The notes under the pieces were generated by a model, which saw nothing but the letters and a program-made list of their open reading frames with translations, was not told the origin of the DNA and searched no databases. From Elysia marginata (Eukaryota; Mollusca; Gastropoda; Plakobranchidae): DNA of 37,662 nucleotides. Below are positions 34,901 to 37,662 of this stretch, piece after piece. The stretch spans positions 42,272 to 79,933 of the forward strand of contig BMAT01008693.1 of assembly GCA_019649035.1 (NCBI GenBank), written 5' to 3'. The translations under genes and the position numbers were made by a program. The first letter of the stretch is position 1. The number at the start of each line of letters is the position of its first letter.

Positions 34901-36760
34901 TAGGTATATCATTCTTCTCTCTGTGTGTATCATAAGACTTAATTTTTTTTTATCTAAATGACATCTCCGTCTGTAAGGCATGCCACCAAGGTGAAGAAGT
35001 CAAAAGTTGAAAATCCTTTTTTGAGTAAATGCCTTTTAAAAGTTTCCTTTTCCTTCTTTTCCTATGTAATTTGAGTCAACAAAAGTCTTTATATCTTTTA
35101 AAAAATTTGATAATTTCATGAAAAGTTCAGAAAAATATTTTTCTCAAATAAGCAACGCCTTTTGTGTGAAATATGCTACATCCGAGTCATTCGCCCAAAT
35201 CTTAAGATATATTTCTTATTGTCCAAACACTGAACACAGCTGAAAGTAACTTTCTAGAATCATCCCTTTGAATACCCAAAGCAAGGAAAAAAAAAATTCT
35301 CCAATTTCTTTCTCTTACTGGAATAACCATCTCATTTTTCCTCTGCAATGGTCCACATGTAAGGACTGGAATAATTCAGAACCTATGTTATTCATTTCAT
35401 TTCTAGCTGCTAAAGAGACTTCCTCCAATGAAGGAACCAAACCGCAGACTACACAAGCTCTTCAGAGACTTCTGGCAGTTTTCTGTTGTCATGGGCTTCA
35501 CAAATGAAAATCAAGGTATAGCTTATTTAACTCGTTTATGAATCAATCCTTATATTCTAGTGGTCAGGTGACACTCAACACGCTCCACTGCAGCCCATCT
35601 CATTGTTTAATATTACTTTCCGTCAATAACTTTGTAACTTGTATACAAACCACTTCTTTAGTAAAGGTTTATTTTTATCTTCTTTCATTTCTCTTGTCCT
35701 TTCACTTTCAAGGATGTAAATTTTCAGATTATAGCTGATTTCATGTCAGTTTTTTTTCTCAATGAAATTGAGAAAAATACCACTCAGTAATATAACTCCT
35801 GCCCACAAGTAACCTTTGGCAGTACTGAACCTTATTAAGAGCACAAGTCCTGCTCCTTTAAGCCTTTAAGTGCTAAATGTACCATTGCTAGGTGTGATCA
35901 AATAAAATGGTAGTGGAGGAAAGAATAAGGTTTCAAAGTTCTCTGCTTTTGTGGAGACCAGAAATTCAAAGGTAGCTGTTTTAGTATGTCAGCAACACAA
36001 AGACATGCAACACAGGTTTTCAAAGTTTTGTATTTTTGTTGATGTTGTAGTGATAGTGTAGTGATATGTAGATGCAACTAAAACCTGATAATTTGTTTAT
36101 CTGTCTTGCCCCAGGCTTGTGGCCACCAGAGTGGTATGAGGGAGTGTGTTTGATTGCAACAAAATCTCCTCTGCTCACCTCGAAGGAGCACATCAGTAAA
36201 GAATTACTTTACAACACAGCACTGAGAAATGATACTGTGGCACCGGTTTGTTTTGTAACTTATTTATACTCATAAAATACTGAGAAGTATACCTTGCAAA
36301 GTTTTTAAGTTTATTTGTAATTAATTAAGGCCAAATCACAACAAAAAAACCACACTCAATCTTTTTTTTCCTTGTCTTCCTTCATCTTTTTTTTATATCA
36401 GGTTTGCTTTAAATCCTTGTTAAATAATTTGTATTGTGAAAACTGAATATCTTCTGACTGGTCTATCCTTCATGAGCAAAATATTTCAGGTTTCCTGAGT
36501 CCGAGGAGACTTAAACCTTGTACCATATTAACTTCTTGTCTTTTTGCCCAATTGGTTTTAATTTCAATGGTTTAGCTGAGATATATTCATAGGAACTATT
36601 TATAAAAGTGATTACTTCCTTTTTGACAGAACGAACTTACAGACCTCAAGAACAATATTTCAGCTTTGTTGGAAAATCCTGAGGTCACTGCTATTATCAA
36701 CAGGCTCAACTTTGCTCAGTGCACCTATTTGCTCTCTGTTTACAAGTTGGAAACACTGAG
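4034..36760 (+). CDS. PI4KA: Phosphatidylinositol 4-kinase III alpha, N-terminal half (20 exons, partial at both ends)
   Basis: PI4KA phosphorylates phosphatidylinositol to PI4P at the plasma membrane, within a complex containing EFR3, TTC7 and FAM126. Twenty exons (listed separately) join without a frame break, 2765 nt in all, about 921 codons. Their translation tracks the recalled human protein in order, for example [95 protein letters not shown] and TKSPLLT. Only the N-terminal alpha-solenoid is present. The first exon (about 50 codons in human) is not found between 770 and 4033 and probably lies before the window. The kinase domain (about the last 300 of 2,100 residues in human) lies after it. 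No promoter or poly(A) site belongs to this window. The identification rests on recalled family sequence, not a search. Confidence 0.96.
4168..4203. repeat. Exact 18-bp tandem duplication next to a donor site
   Basis: GTTATCTGCAAACAGCAG occurs at 4168-4185 and 4186-4203, starting 11 bases after the exon 1 donor. It keeps the exon frame open if the donor is read through, until a stop after 4219. Confidence 0.96.
4778..4871 (+). CDS. PI4KA: PI4KA exon (2nd in window), phase 0 to 1
   Basis: The exon follows TGTTTACAG and ends before a consensus GTAAGT donor. It encodes [17 protein letters not shown] and a short loop ending GINKF. Human has HKD, YLLRLLKGLP at the same point. One base is left over for the next exon. 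Confidence 0.93.
5389..5474 (+). CDS. PI4KA: PI4KA exon (3rd in window), phase 1 to 0
   Basis: A long pyrimidine tract and CAG precede the exon, and GTATCT follows it. The encoded [20 protein letters not shown] matches human [20 protein letters not shown] closely. It is the strongest single-exon match in this part of the gene. Confidence 0.94.
5475..6685 (+). other. Intron with a SINE
   Basis: This 1.2-kb AT-rich intron lies between the exons ending EYKDK and starting IIFAQ. A tRNA-derived SINE occupies about 5976-6300, listed separately. An 11-bp tandem pair (ACAAATGCCAT at 6301-6311 and 6312-6322) abuts its tRNA-like end. I saw nothing else. Confidence 0.8.
5976..6300 (-). mobile_element. 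tRNA-derived SINE with an L2-like 3' tail
   Basis: On the minus strand the element starts with a tRNA-like head. It has a perfect RNA polymerase III box B, GGTTCGAGTCC (plus-strand 6243-6253), and a box-A-like TGGTGGACGCTCGG about 35 bases upstream. About 230 bp of non-tRNA body follow. The 3' end reads AAGCGCTATATAAAAACGCTC, a tail of the kind shared by L2/CR1-clade LINEs and their dependent SINEs. The local GC content is well above the surrounding intron. No clear target-site duplication was found. The open frames across it (for example 6022-6315 minus) are incidental. Confidence 0.75.
6686..6758 (+). CDS. PI4KA: PI4KA exon (4th in window), phase 0 to 1
   Basis: This is a 73-nt exon after TTGTCAG and before a consensus GTAAGT. 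It encodes [20 protein letters not shown], equivalent to human EVLLQVLHVLLGMCQALE. Identity is low but length and helix pattern agree. The phase-1 end joins cleanly to the next exon to give the EKLCF sequence. Confidence 0.87.
6759..10902 (+). other. Long intron (4.1 kb), no recognised element
   Basis: The sequence is AT-rich with poly-T and poly-A runs, for example T-rich 7848-7862 and 8690-8780. The open frames in it are short, low-complexity and unlike any protein I know. The exons on each side are contiguous in the human protein, so no coding exon is missing here. Confidence 0.7.
10903..11317 (+). CDS. PI4KA: PI4KA exon (5th in window, largest), phase 1 to 2
   Basis: This 415-nt exon follows CTCGTTTCCAG and ends before GTAAAA. 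It begins [20 protein letters not shown], matching human [21 protein letters not shown]. It then runs [13 protein letters not shown] (human SNMEESLLSKLF) into a stretch of about 70 residues rich in Ser, Pro, Gly and Tyr with no human counterpart. It returns to homology at [15 protein letters not shown] (human FNDFRSILPSNLLTV) and ends in a low-complexity tail with ERKTS, as in human KRKTS. The insertion is probably a disordered loop. The ATG codons inside are not starts. Confidence 0.95.
11318..12949 (+). other. Intron with a tandem repeat
   Basis: This 1.6-kb AT-rich intron contains the four-copy 40-bp repeat at 12273-12432. Around 12597-12790 is a region with AGTCCAGATAACTTGAAC and, further on, ATATCTGGGCTAGACT in inverse orientation. 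It could be a very decayed inverted-repeat transposon, but I cannot support that firmly. Confidence 0.6.
12273..12432. repeat. 40-bp tandem repeat, four copies
   Basis: Copies lie at 12273-12312, 12313-12352, 12353-12392 and 12393-12432 and are nearly identical, with about one to three differences each. The unit starts GTAGTAAAAACTGGAGC and ends TCTAACTTTCAG. The first two junctions therefore read TTTCAG/GTAGTA, which looks like an acceptor directly followed by a donor. The third junction is mutated to TTTTAT/GTAGTA. Confidence 0.97.
12950..13081 (+). CDS. PI4KA: PI4KA exon (6th in window), phase 2 to 2
   Basis: The exon follows TTGCTGTGCACATAG and ends before GTAAAT. It encodes a Ser-rich linker ([14 protein letters not shown]) and then [12 protein letters not shown], equivalent to human YYFSTISSSFS. 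The two-base overhangs at both ends are consistent with the neighbouring exons. Confidence 0.92.
13164..14035 (-). mobile_element. 5'-truncated LINE (L2/CR1-like), 3' end
   Basis: The minus strand encodes the C-terminal end of a non-LTR reverse transcriptase. Recognisable pieces in order are [60 protein letters not shown] and, after a frameshift near 13600, [10 protein letters not shown] with [10 protein letters not shown]. These are the usual conserved motifs of this region. One TAA stop and one frameshift mark it as dead. The 3' UTR runs to about 13230 (AAAGCGCTCTGAGC) and ends in a (TTA)n microsatellite at 13164-13200, a typical LINE tail. Most of the element is missing. Confidence 0.88.
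14330..15530 (-). pseudogene. mariner-type transposase relic, split by another transposon
   Basis: The minus strand carries a decayed Tc1/mariner transposase. From high to low coordinates, 15510-15340 gives a DETWVHH-like region (read as HETIPGVHQ) and then [11 protein letters not shown]. The frame is cut by the inverted-repeat element at 14675-15327 and resumes at 14672 with [30 protein letters not shown] and a degenerate [12 protein letters not shown] motif near 14440. The usual second catalytic Asp (HDNA in active copies) reads Glu here (HENA). Stops and frameshifts occur in both halves. Outer ends and terminal repeats were not found; the element may extend toward 14040 and 15700. Confidence 0.85.
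14675..15327. mobile_element. 653-bp non-autonomous pogo/Tigger-like transposon with TA duplication
   Basis: The ends are inverted: CAGTGGAATCCGGATAAAGT at the left, and at the right the complement of CAGTGGAATCCGCGAGAAGT. TA flanks both sides (14673-14674 and 15328-15329), as for Tc1/mariner-superfamily insertions. The CAGTGGAA start resembles pogo/Tigger termini. Subterminal repeats of GTTGACTTTAAGCGA recur at 14723, 15178 and, as variants, 15271-15310. The interior has no transposase-like frame and is GC-rich at 14930-15110. It sits inside the mariner relic, so it inserted later. Confidence 0.9.
15830..15914 (+). CDS. PI4KA: PI4KA exon (7th in window), phase 2 to 0
   Basis: The exon follows TAACTTCACCAG and ends before GTATGG. 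It encodes [17 protein letters not shown] and LDLILQV, which aligns with human YKEFNIPLEMLRELLNLV. Phase joins correctly on both sides. Confidence 0.9.
15915..16967 (+). other. Intron containing one copy of a dispersed repeat
   Basis: The intron is AT-rich. Bases 16225-16375 resemble 35732-35865 in another intron, sharing blocks such as AAGTAACCTTT and ATTAAGA. The open frame 16320-16655 looks like chance and matches no family I know. Confidence 0.6.
16225..16375 (+). repeat. Dispersed repeat, copy A
   Basis: Blocks shared in order with copy B at 35732-35865 are CTGATTTCA, a T-rich run, a CAGTAAT block, AAGTAACCTTTtGCAG, TTAAGA, CACAA and CTGCTCCT. The copies are diverged, with small indels. 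The same orientation in two introns suggests an old interspersed family of unknown class. Confidence 0.65.
16968..17039 (+). CDS. PI4KA: PI4KA exon (8th in window), phase 0 to 0
   Basis: This 24-codon exon follows ATCTGTTCAG and precedes a consensus GTAAGT. It encodes [20 protein letters not shown], a basic amphipathic helix. It corresponds to human [20 protein letters not shown]. Confidence 0.92.
17040..18134 (+). other. Intron, nothing recognised
   Basis: This is 1.1 kb of AT-rich sequence. The open frames at 17082-17336 and 17889-18095 have no recognisable similarity, and the flanking exons are contiguous in the human protein. Confidence 0.65.
18135..18231 (+). CDS. PI4KA: PI4KA exon (9th in window), phase 0 to 1
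   Basis: The exon follows CACTCTGGCAG and precedes GTATGG. It encodes [16 protein letters not shown] and [14 protein letters not shown], matching human [20 protein letters not shown] in position and pattern. Confidence 0.93.
18395..18405. repeat. Target-site duplication, tail side
   Basis: CAGACATTAGG is repeated exactly at 18660-18670 on the other side of the SINE. Confidence 0.9.
18406..18659 (-). mobile_element. tRNA-derived SINE with 11-bp target-site duplication
   Basis: On the minus strand the head reads GGGGGGCTTAGATAGCTCAG, with box A TAGCTCAGTTGGTAG (plus 18634-18648) and box B GGGTTCGAAAC (plus 18595-18605). That is a near-complete tRNA-like fold. A body of about 150 bp follows and ends in a CAATCAAT-type tail at 18406-18413. 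The direct repeat CAGACATTAGG flanks it at 18395-18405 and 18660-18670. It is a full-length insertion, not a functional tRNA gene, because the tRNA part continues into SINE body and lacks a matching acceptor stem. Confidence 0.9.
18660..18670. repeat. Target-site duplication, head side
   Basis: CAGACATTAGG is identical to 18395-18405. The leading C overlaps the C run at the element's head, so the duplication could be 10 rather than 11 bp. Confidence 0.88.
19211..19423 (+). CDS. PI4KA: PI4KA exon (10th in window), phase 1 to 1
   Basis: This 213-nt exon follows GTACTACCATAG and precedes GTAAGG. It encodes [16 protein letters not shown] (human LPTSFVKEIHDFVLEQ), then QAELQNK, a Gly-rich loop longer than in human, and [20 protein letters not shown] (human CQANAACVDLMVWAVKDEQ). 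GC content is high compared with the introns. Confidence 0.96.
20231..20494. mobile_element. Foldback/MITE-like inverted-repeat element
   Basis: The left arm at 20231-20264 (GTGACGCGAC, then TGAAATCAGGCTTATGTCAA) is repeated inverted at about 20459-20494 (TTGACACAAGCCTGATTTCA, then GTTGGGTCAC). There are a few mismatches over roughly 35 bp. The motif CAAAT occurs at each outer edge and could be a short target duplication. No coding frame is present, so it would be non-autonomous. The superfamily is not identified. Confidence 0.65.
20385..20431. repeat. Perfect 20-bp inverted repeat, 7-nt loop
   Basis: TTATGAGAAAACTTCATAAT at 20385-20404 is followed by GTAGTTT and then by the exact reverse complement at 20412-20431. 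It lies inside the foldback element and would form a strong RNA hairpin in the intron. Confidence 0.97.
21246..21346 (+). CDS. PI4KA: PI4KA exon (11th in window), phase 1 to 0
   Basis: The exon follows TTTAATTAG and encodes [20 protein letters not shown] and then [11 protein letters not shown], matching human [20 protein letters not shown] and AHLPLLICCLQ. The donor GAG/GTTCGT is weak. The next exon begins ALGKM (human GLGRL), so the junction is supported by homology. Confidence 0.94.
21705..22012 (+). CDS. PI4KA: PI4KA exon (12th in window), phase 0 to 2
   Basis: This 308-nt exon follows AACTGTGCAG and precedes GTAGGT. It encodes [35 protein letters not shown] (human SLRDFLVIPSPVLVKLYKY), a Gly/Ser-rich loop, [12 protein letters not shown] (human IKISVTNEHSES) and [14 protein letters not shown] (human YEQLRDIAIDNICR). 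The loop between VTDEQE and MENLRD is about 15 residues longer than in human. Confidence 0.97.
22555..22650 (+). CDS. PI4KA: PI4KA exon (13th in window), phase 2 to 2
   Basis: The exon follows TTTGTCAACTAG and precedes GTATGG. It encodes [20 protein letters not shown] and [11 protein letters not shown], matching human [20 protein letters not shown] and SNRLYISQESD. The remaining AG joins either the exon at 32003 directly or the candidate cassette at 27337. Confidence 0.96.
22826..22872 (+). repeat. 3' tail of an L2/CR1-like LINE or dependent SINE
   Basis: GGTGCTCTATAAATAGCTGT is followed by an (ATT)n tract. The layout resembles the LINE tail at 13164-13240 read on the minus strand. Only the terminal part is evident; the upstream extent is unclear. 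Confidence 0.45.
27337..27372 (+). CDS. PI4KA: Candidate in-frame 36-nt cassette exon of PI4KA
   Basis: A strong pyrimidine tract (TTGTCTCCCCCTGCTTTTCC) and AACAG precede 27337, and GTGGCA follows 27372. Read in phase 2, as this intron requires, the segment stays open, returns to phase 2 and would add 12 residues, [12 protein letters not shown]. They would fall between [11 protein letters not shown] and ESNLISTN, where human has a short variable linker. The GC content is higher than in the surrounding intron. The donor is mediocre, I know no counterpart in other species, and pseudo-exons of this size occur by chance in long introns. Confidence 0.33.
31628..31851. repeat. Diverged direct duplication
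   Basis: About 80 bp at 31628-31710 (AAGAAAAGATGATAATTTTA onward) recurs at 31776-31851. The shared order is TTTTAAGA, GGCC, TCACA, TTTTACTT, TCTTCAAC, GTTTAAT or ATTTAAT, and TTTAACTTTG. The copies are 65 bp apart and differ by indels. Confidence 0.8.
31872..31964. repeat. (ATT)n microsatellite
   Basis: This is a run of ATT/TTA triplets, interrupted early by GCTA and AATTG and late by one G. It ends about 38 bp before the acceptor of the next PI4KA exon. Confidence 0.97.
32003..32186 (+). CDS. PI4KA: PI4KA exon (14th in window), phase 2 to 0
   Basis: The exon follows GTAACTCTACAG and precedes a consensus GTGAGT. It encodes [20 protein letters not shown] (human [20 protein letters not shown]), [20 protein letters not shown] (human [20 protein letters not shown]) and [12 protein letters not shown] (human IIDQLGCLVITG). 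It is one of the best-conserved exons here. Confidence 0.97.
32187..32936 (+). other. Intron, nothing recognised
   Basis: This 750-bp AT-rich intron includes a short TATATA run at 32286-32296 and poly-T at 32359-32370. The hydrophobic open frame at 32439-32735 reflects T-rich sequence. Confidence 0.65.
32937..33040 (+). CDS. PI4KA: PI4KA exon (15th in window), phase 0 to 2
   Basis: The exon follows TTATCTTCTTCAG and precedes GTAAGT. It encodes [20 protein letters not shown] and a linker ending DDKLRGF, aligned with human YIYQEVWNLFQQISVKASS and the variable loop after it. Confidence 0.94.
33496..33655 (+). CDS. PI4KA: PI4KA exon (16th in window), phase 2 to 0
   Basis: The exon follows GTTTGTTTTCAG and precedes GTTAGC. 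It encodes [20 protein letters not shown] (human CSLAVINALANIAANIQDE) and [20 protein letters not shown] (human [20 protein letters not shown]). Human joins the next exon at LKASSSAG, as here at MKASSSAG. Confidence 0.97.
33656..34543 (+). other. Intron with a 69-bp tandem duplication
   Basis: The intron is AT-rich. The duplication at 34162-34291 is listed separately. No other element was recognised. Confidence 0.7.
34162..34291 (+). repeat. 69-bp tandem duplication, open and Lys-rich
   Basis: Copies at 34162-34230 and 34231-34291 (second copy incomplete) share CATTCAAAAAGTTAT, GAAAAAGAGTT and ATGAAAGTAAAATGCAAAAA. The unit is 23 codons and both copies are open in one frame ([19 protein letters not shown]). 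That frame is not the one a phase-0 cassette in this intron would need, so I do not call it an exon. Confidence 0.88.
34544..34594 (+). CDS. PI4KA: PI4KA exon (17th in window), phase 0 to 0
   Basis: This 17-codon exon follows TTTCTGTTTCCAG and precedes GTAGGT. It encodes [17 protein letters not shown], against human [17 protein letters not shown]. That is near identity across the whole exon. Confidence 0.97.
34595..35406 (+). other. Intron with a 28-bp duplication
   Basis: This is an 800-bp AT-rich intron. The only structure seen is the exact 28-bp tandem pair at 34848-34903. Confidence 0.7.
34848..34903. repeat. Exact 28-bp tandem duplication
   Basis: GTGGTGTCTGTGGTATCATT, then TTGTGTAG, occurs at 34848-34875 and 34876-34903. 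Both copies end in TAG followed by GT. Confidence 0.97.
35407..35515 (+). CDS. PI4KA: PI4KA exon (18th in window), phase 0 to 1
   Basis: The exon follows CATTTCTAG and precedes GTATAG. It encodes [20 protein letters not shown] and [11 protein letters not shown], matching human [20 protein letters not shown] and DFWLYSVLMGF. Confidence 0.97.
35516..36114 (+). other. Intron containing a dispersed repeat
   Basis: This 600-bp AT-rich intron holds dispersed-repeat copy B at 35732-35865. Nothing else was recognised. Confidence 0.65.
35732..35865 (+). repeat. Dispersed repeat, copy B
   Basis: Diverged copy of 16225-16375 in the same orientation. The clearest shared block is AAGTAACCTTTGGCAG, then CTTATTAAGAGCACAA and CCTGCTCCT. 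Confidence 0.65.
36115..36245 (+). CDS. PI4KA: PI4KA exon (19th in window), phase 1 to 0
   Basis: The exon follows CTGTCTTGCCCCAG and encodes [20 protein letters not shown] and [14 protein letters not shown], matching human [20 protein letters not shown] and LQYNSAMKNDTVTP. The donor CCG/GTTTGT is weak, but the next exon continues the alignment exactly. Confidence 0.97.
36630..36760 (+). CDS. PI4KA: PI4KA exon (20th and last in window), phase 0 to 2
   Basis: The exon follows CCTTTTTGACAG and precedes GTAATT. It encodes [20 protein letters not shown] and [20 protein letters not shown], aligned with human AELSELRSTIINLL and [20 protein letters not shown]. The next exon should enter in phase 2 and was not confidently found. 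Confidence 0.96.
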
Positions 36761-37662
36761 GTAATTACACTCTCGGAAATTAACAAAGAATTAATAACGT
36801 CAGCATTAACCCCTTCAATGCTGGGTAGCTTTTATATGATGGCAAAAGTCATATTGTTATGAGGAACGGCATCTGGCAAATTGCTTGAAAGGAGTAGCGG
36901 TACAAAGTTTTACGAATCTACTGTATGCTTTGTGCTTGTTAGATTGTCGATTTTAACAAGCAATGTCTTGGGTTGTACATAAGCTTGGAGAAACATTTTT
37001 TTACCACTCTAAAGGTTAAAAACTATGCTTTCCAGATTGTGTTACCTAATACTTGCCAGGTGATTTTATTCAACAGATGCCTGCTTCTGCTTATGGTGGC
37101 TCCTCACGTTAATTTTATCAAATCACATGCTCTTTTGCTCTGAACATCTTCTTTTGCCATCTTGTCTTTTCTTGGACTCTCTACTGACCTATTCCTTTTG
37201 TTTGCACAGCTTACTAATAAAAGCAGAGAGTATGTAAAATGATCTAAAGTTATATTTCAAACAGTGTATCTATATAATGTTCAAACCTAGTACTATATCA
37301 AACCAATATTTTGCTCCAACTCTCCCACATTCAGTTGTTTGAACATGGCAGACATTTTTCTAATCATTTGTGTGACTTCACAGGAAAACTTCTCACATTC
37401 GTTCCCCCCCAGATAAGCATCGTTTTGGATTCTACAGACATTCCTGAACATTTGGCTGGTTTTTTTTTTTGTTTTTCTTAAAGGCTCTATCTATTTTAGG
37501 TCATAGTTTTTGTGTTTCCAAGTCGCCCAGTTGAGTAACAAGCACTGCATTGAAAAAAAACAGCTTTGGTTTAAAACATGCCTTTATGACATCACTCCCC
37601 ACAAGTTTTTCTGTACACCTACACTCAGGGATGCAAGTTTTCCGATTTTAATCGGAATTCCG
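36761..37662 (+). other. Partial intron at the window end
   Basis: The sequence is AT-rich and non-coding. A block at 36808-36830 (ATTAACCCCTTCAATGCTGG) is a near complement of AGCACTGAAGGGGCTAAT at 18988-19005, so a dispersed repeat may be present. The last 34 bases contain CCGATTTTAATCGG, a short palindrome. Two open segments near 37385-37470 were considered as exons and rejected. Confidence 0.6.

Noticed and set aside
37380..37470. Possible next PI4KA exon: after CTTCACAG the phase-2 frame gives SPPDKHRFGFYRHS, and another frame gives VLDSTDIPEHLAG, both faintly like the human VLRSTDPDRF region.
   Set aside because: The first frame hits a stop without a usable donor. The second needs an odd acceptor and runs into poly-T. 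The similarity is short and the two readings exclude each other; the true exon probably lies beyond the window.
1..37662. A new multi-gene biological system.
   Set aside because: The only host gene seen is one conserved kinase gene; the remaining structure is explained by introns, transposons and simple repeats.

Overview
This is an intron-rich, AT-rich animal genomic window. One protein-coding gene is recognisable on the + strand: the N-terminal half of phosphatidylinositol 4-kinase type III alpha (PI4KA). Twenty exons between 4034 and 36760 chain with compatible reading phases into about 921 codons. They follow the recalled human protein in order, from the peptide ending in MCP near residue 55 to the LLSVY segment before the central region. 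The gene start, the first roughly 50 codons, the central solenoid and the C-terminal kinase domain lie outside the window. All 20 exons have AG acceptors and GT donors. The organism is an invertebrate. The composition and repeat content would suit a mollusc such as a heterobranch gastropod, but that is an inference with low confidence.

Layout. Bases 1-769 hold the 5' end of a decayed minus-strand Gypsy-type LTR retrotransposon: a gag fragment, a leader, a tRNA-Leu-like primer-binding site and an LTR. From 770 to 4033 is AT-rich non-coding DNA, presumably intron 1. Exons 1-4 lie at 4034-6758, with a minus-strand tRNA-derived SINE between exons 3 and 4. A 4.1-kb intron leads to exon 5, the largest (415 bp), which carries a Ser/Pro/Gly-rich insertion. 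The intron after exon 5 contains a 4 x 40-bp tandem repeat. The intron after exon 6 is a transposon graveyard: a minus-strand LINE 3' end, then a minus-strand mariner transposase relic split by a 653-bp TA-flanked inverted-repeat element of pogo/Tigger type. Exons 7-13 lie at 15830-22650, with a second SINE (11-bp target duplication) and a foldback element with a perfect 20-bp hairpin in their introns. A 9.35-kb intron separates exons 13 and 14 and contains a possible in-frame 36-nt cassette exon at 27337-27372. Exons 14-20 lie at 32003-36760. The last 900 bases are non-coding as far as I can tell.

Function. In animals PI4KA makes the plasma-membrane pool of phosphatidylinositol 4-phosphate in a complex with EFR3, TTC7 and FAM126 proteins. 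The part encoded here is the N-terminal alpha-solenoid, which serves assembly rather than catalysis. Everything else recognised in the window is mobile-element or simple-repeat DNA in the introns. I found no operon, CRISPR array, defence island or other undescribed multi-gene system. The observations most worth checking are the candidate microexon, the splice-site-like 40-bp tandem repeat, the nested transposons and the hairpin element.
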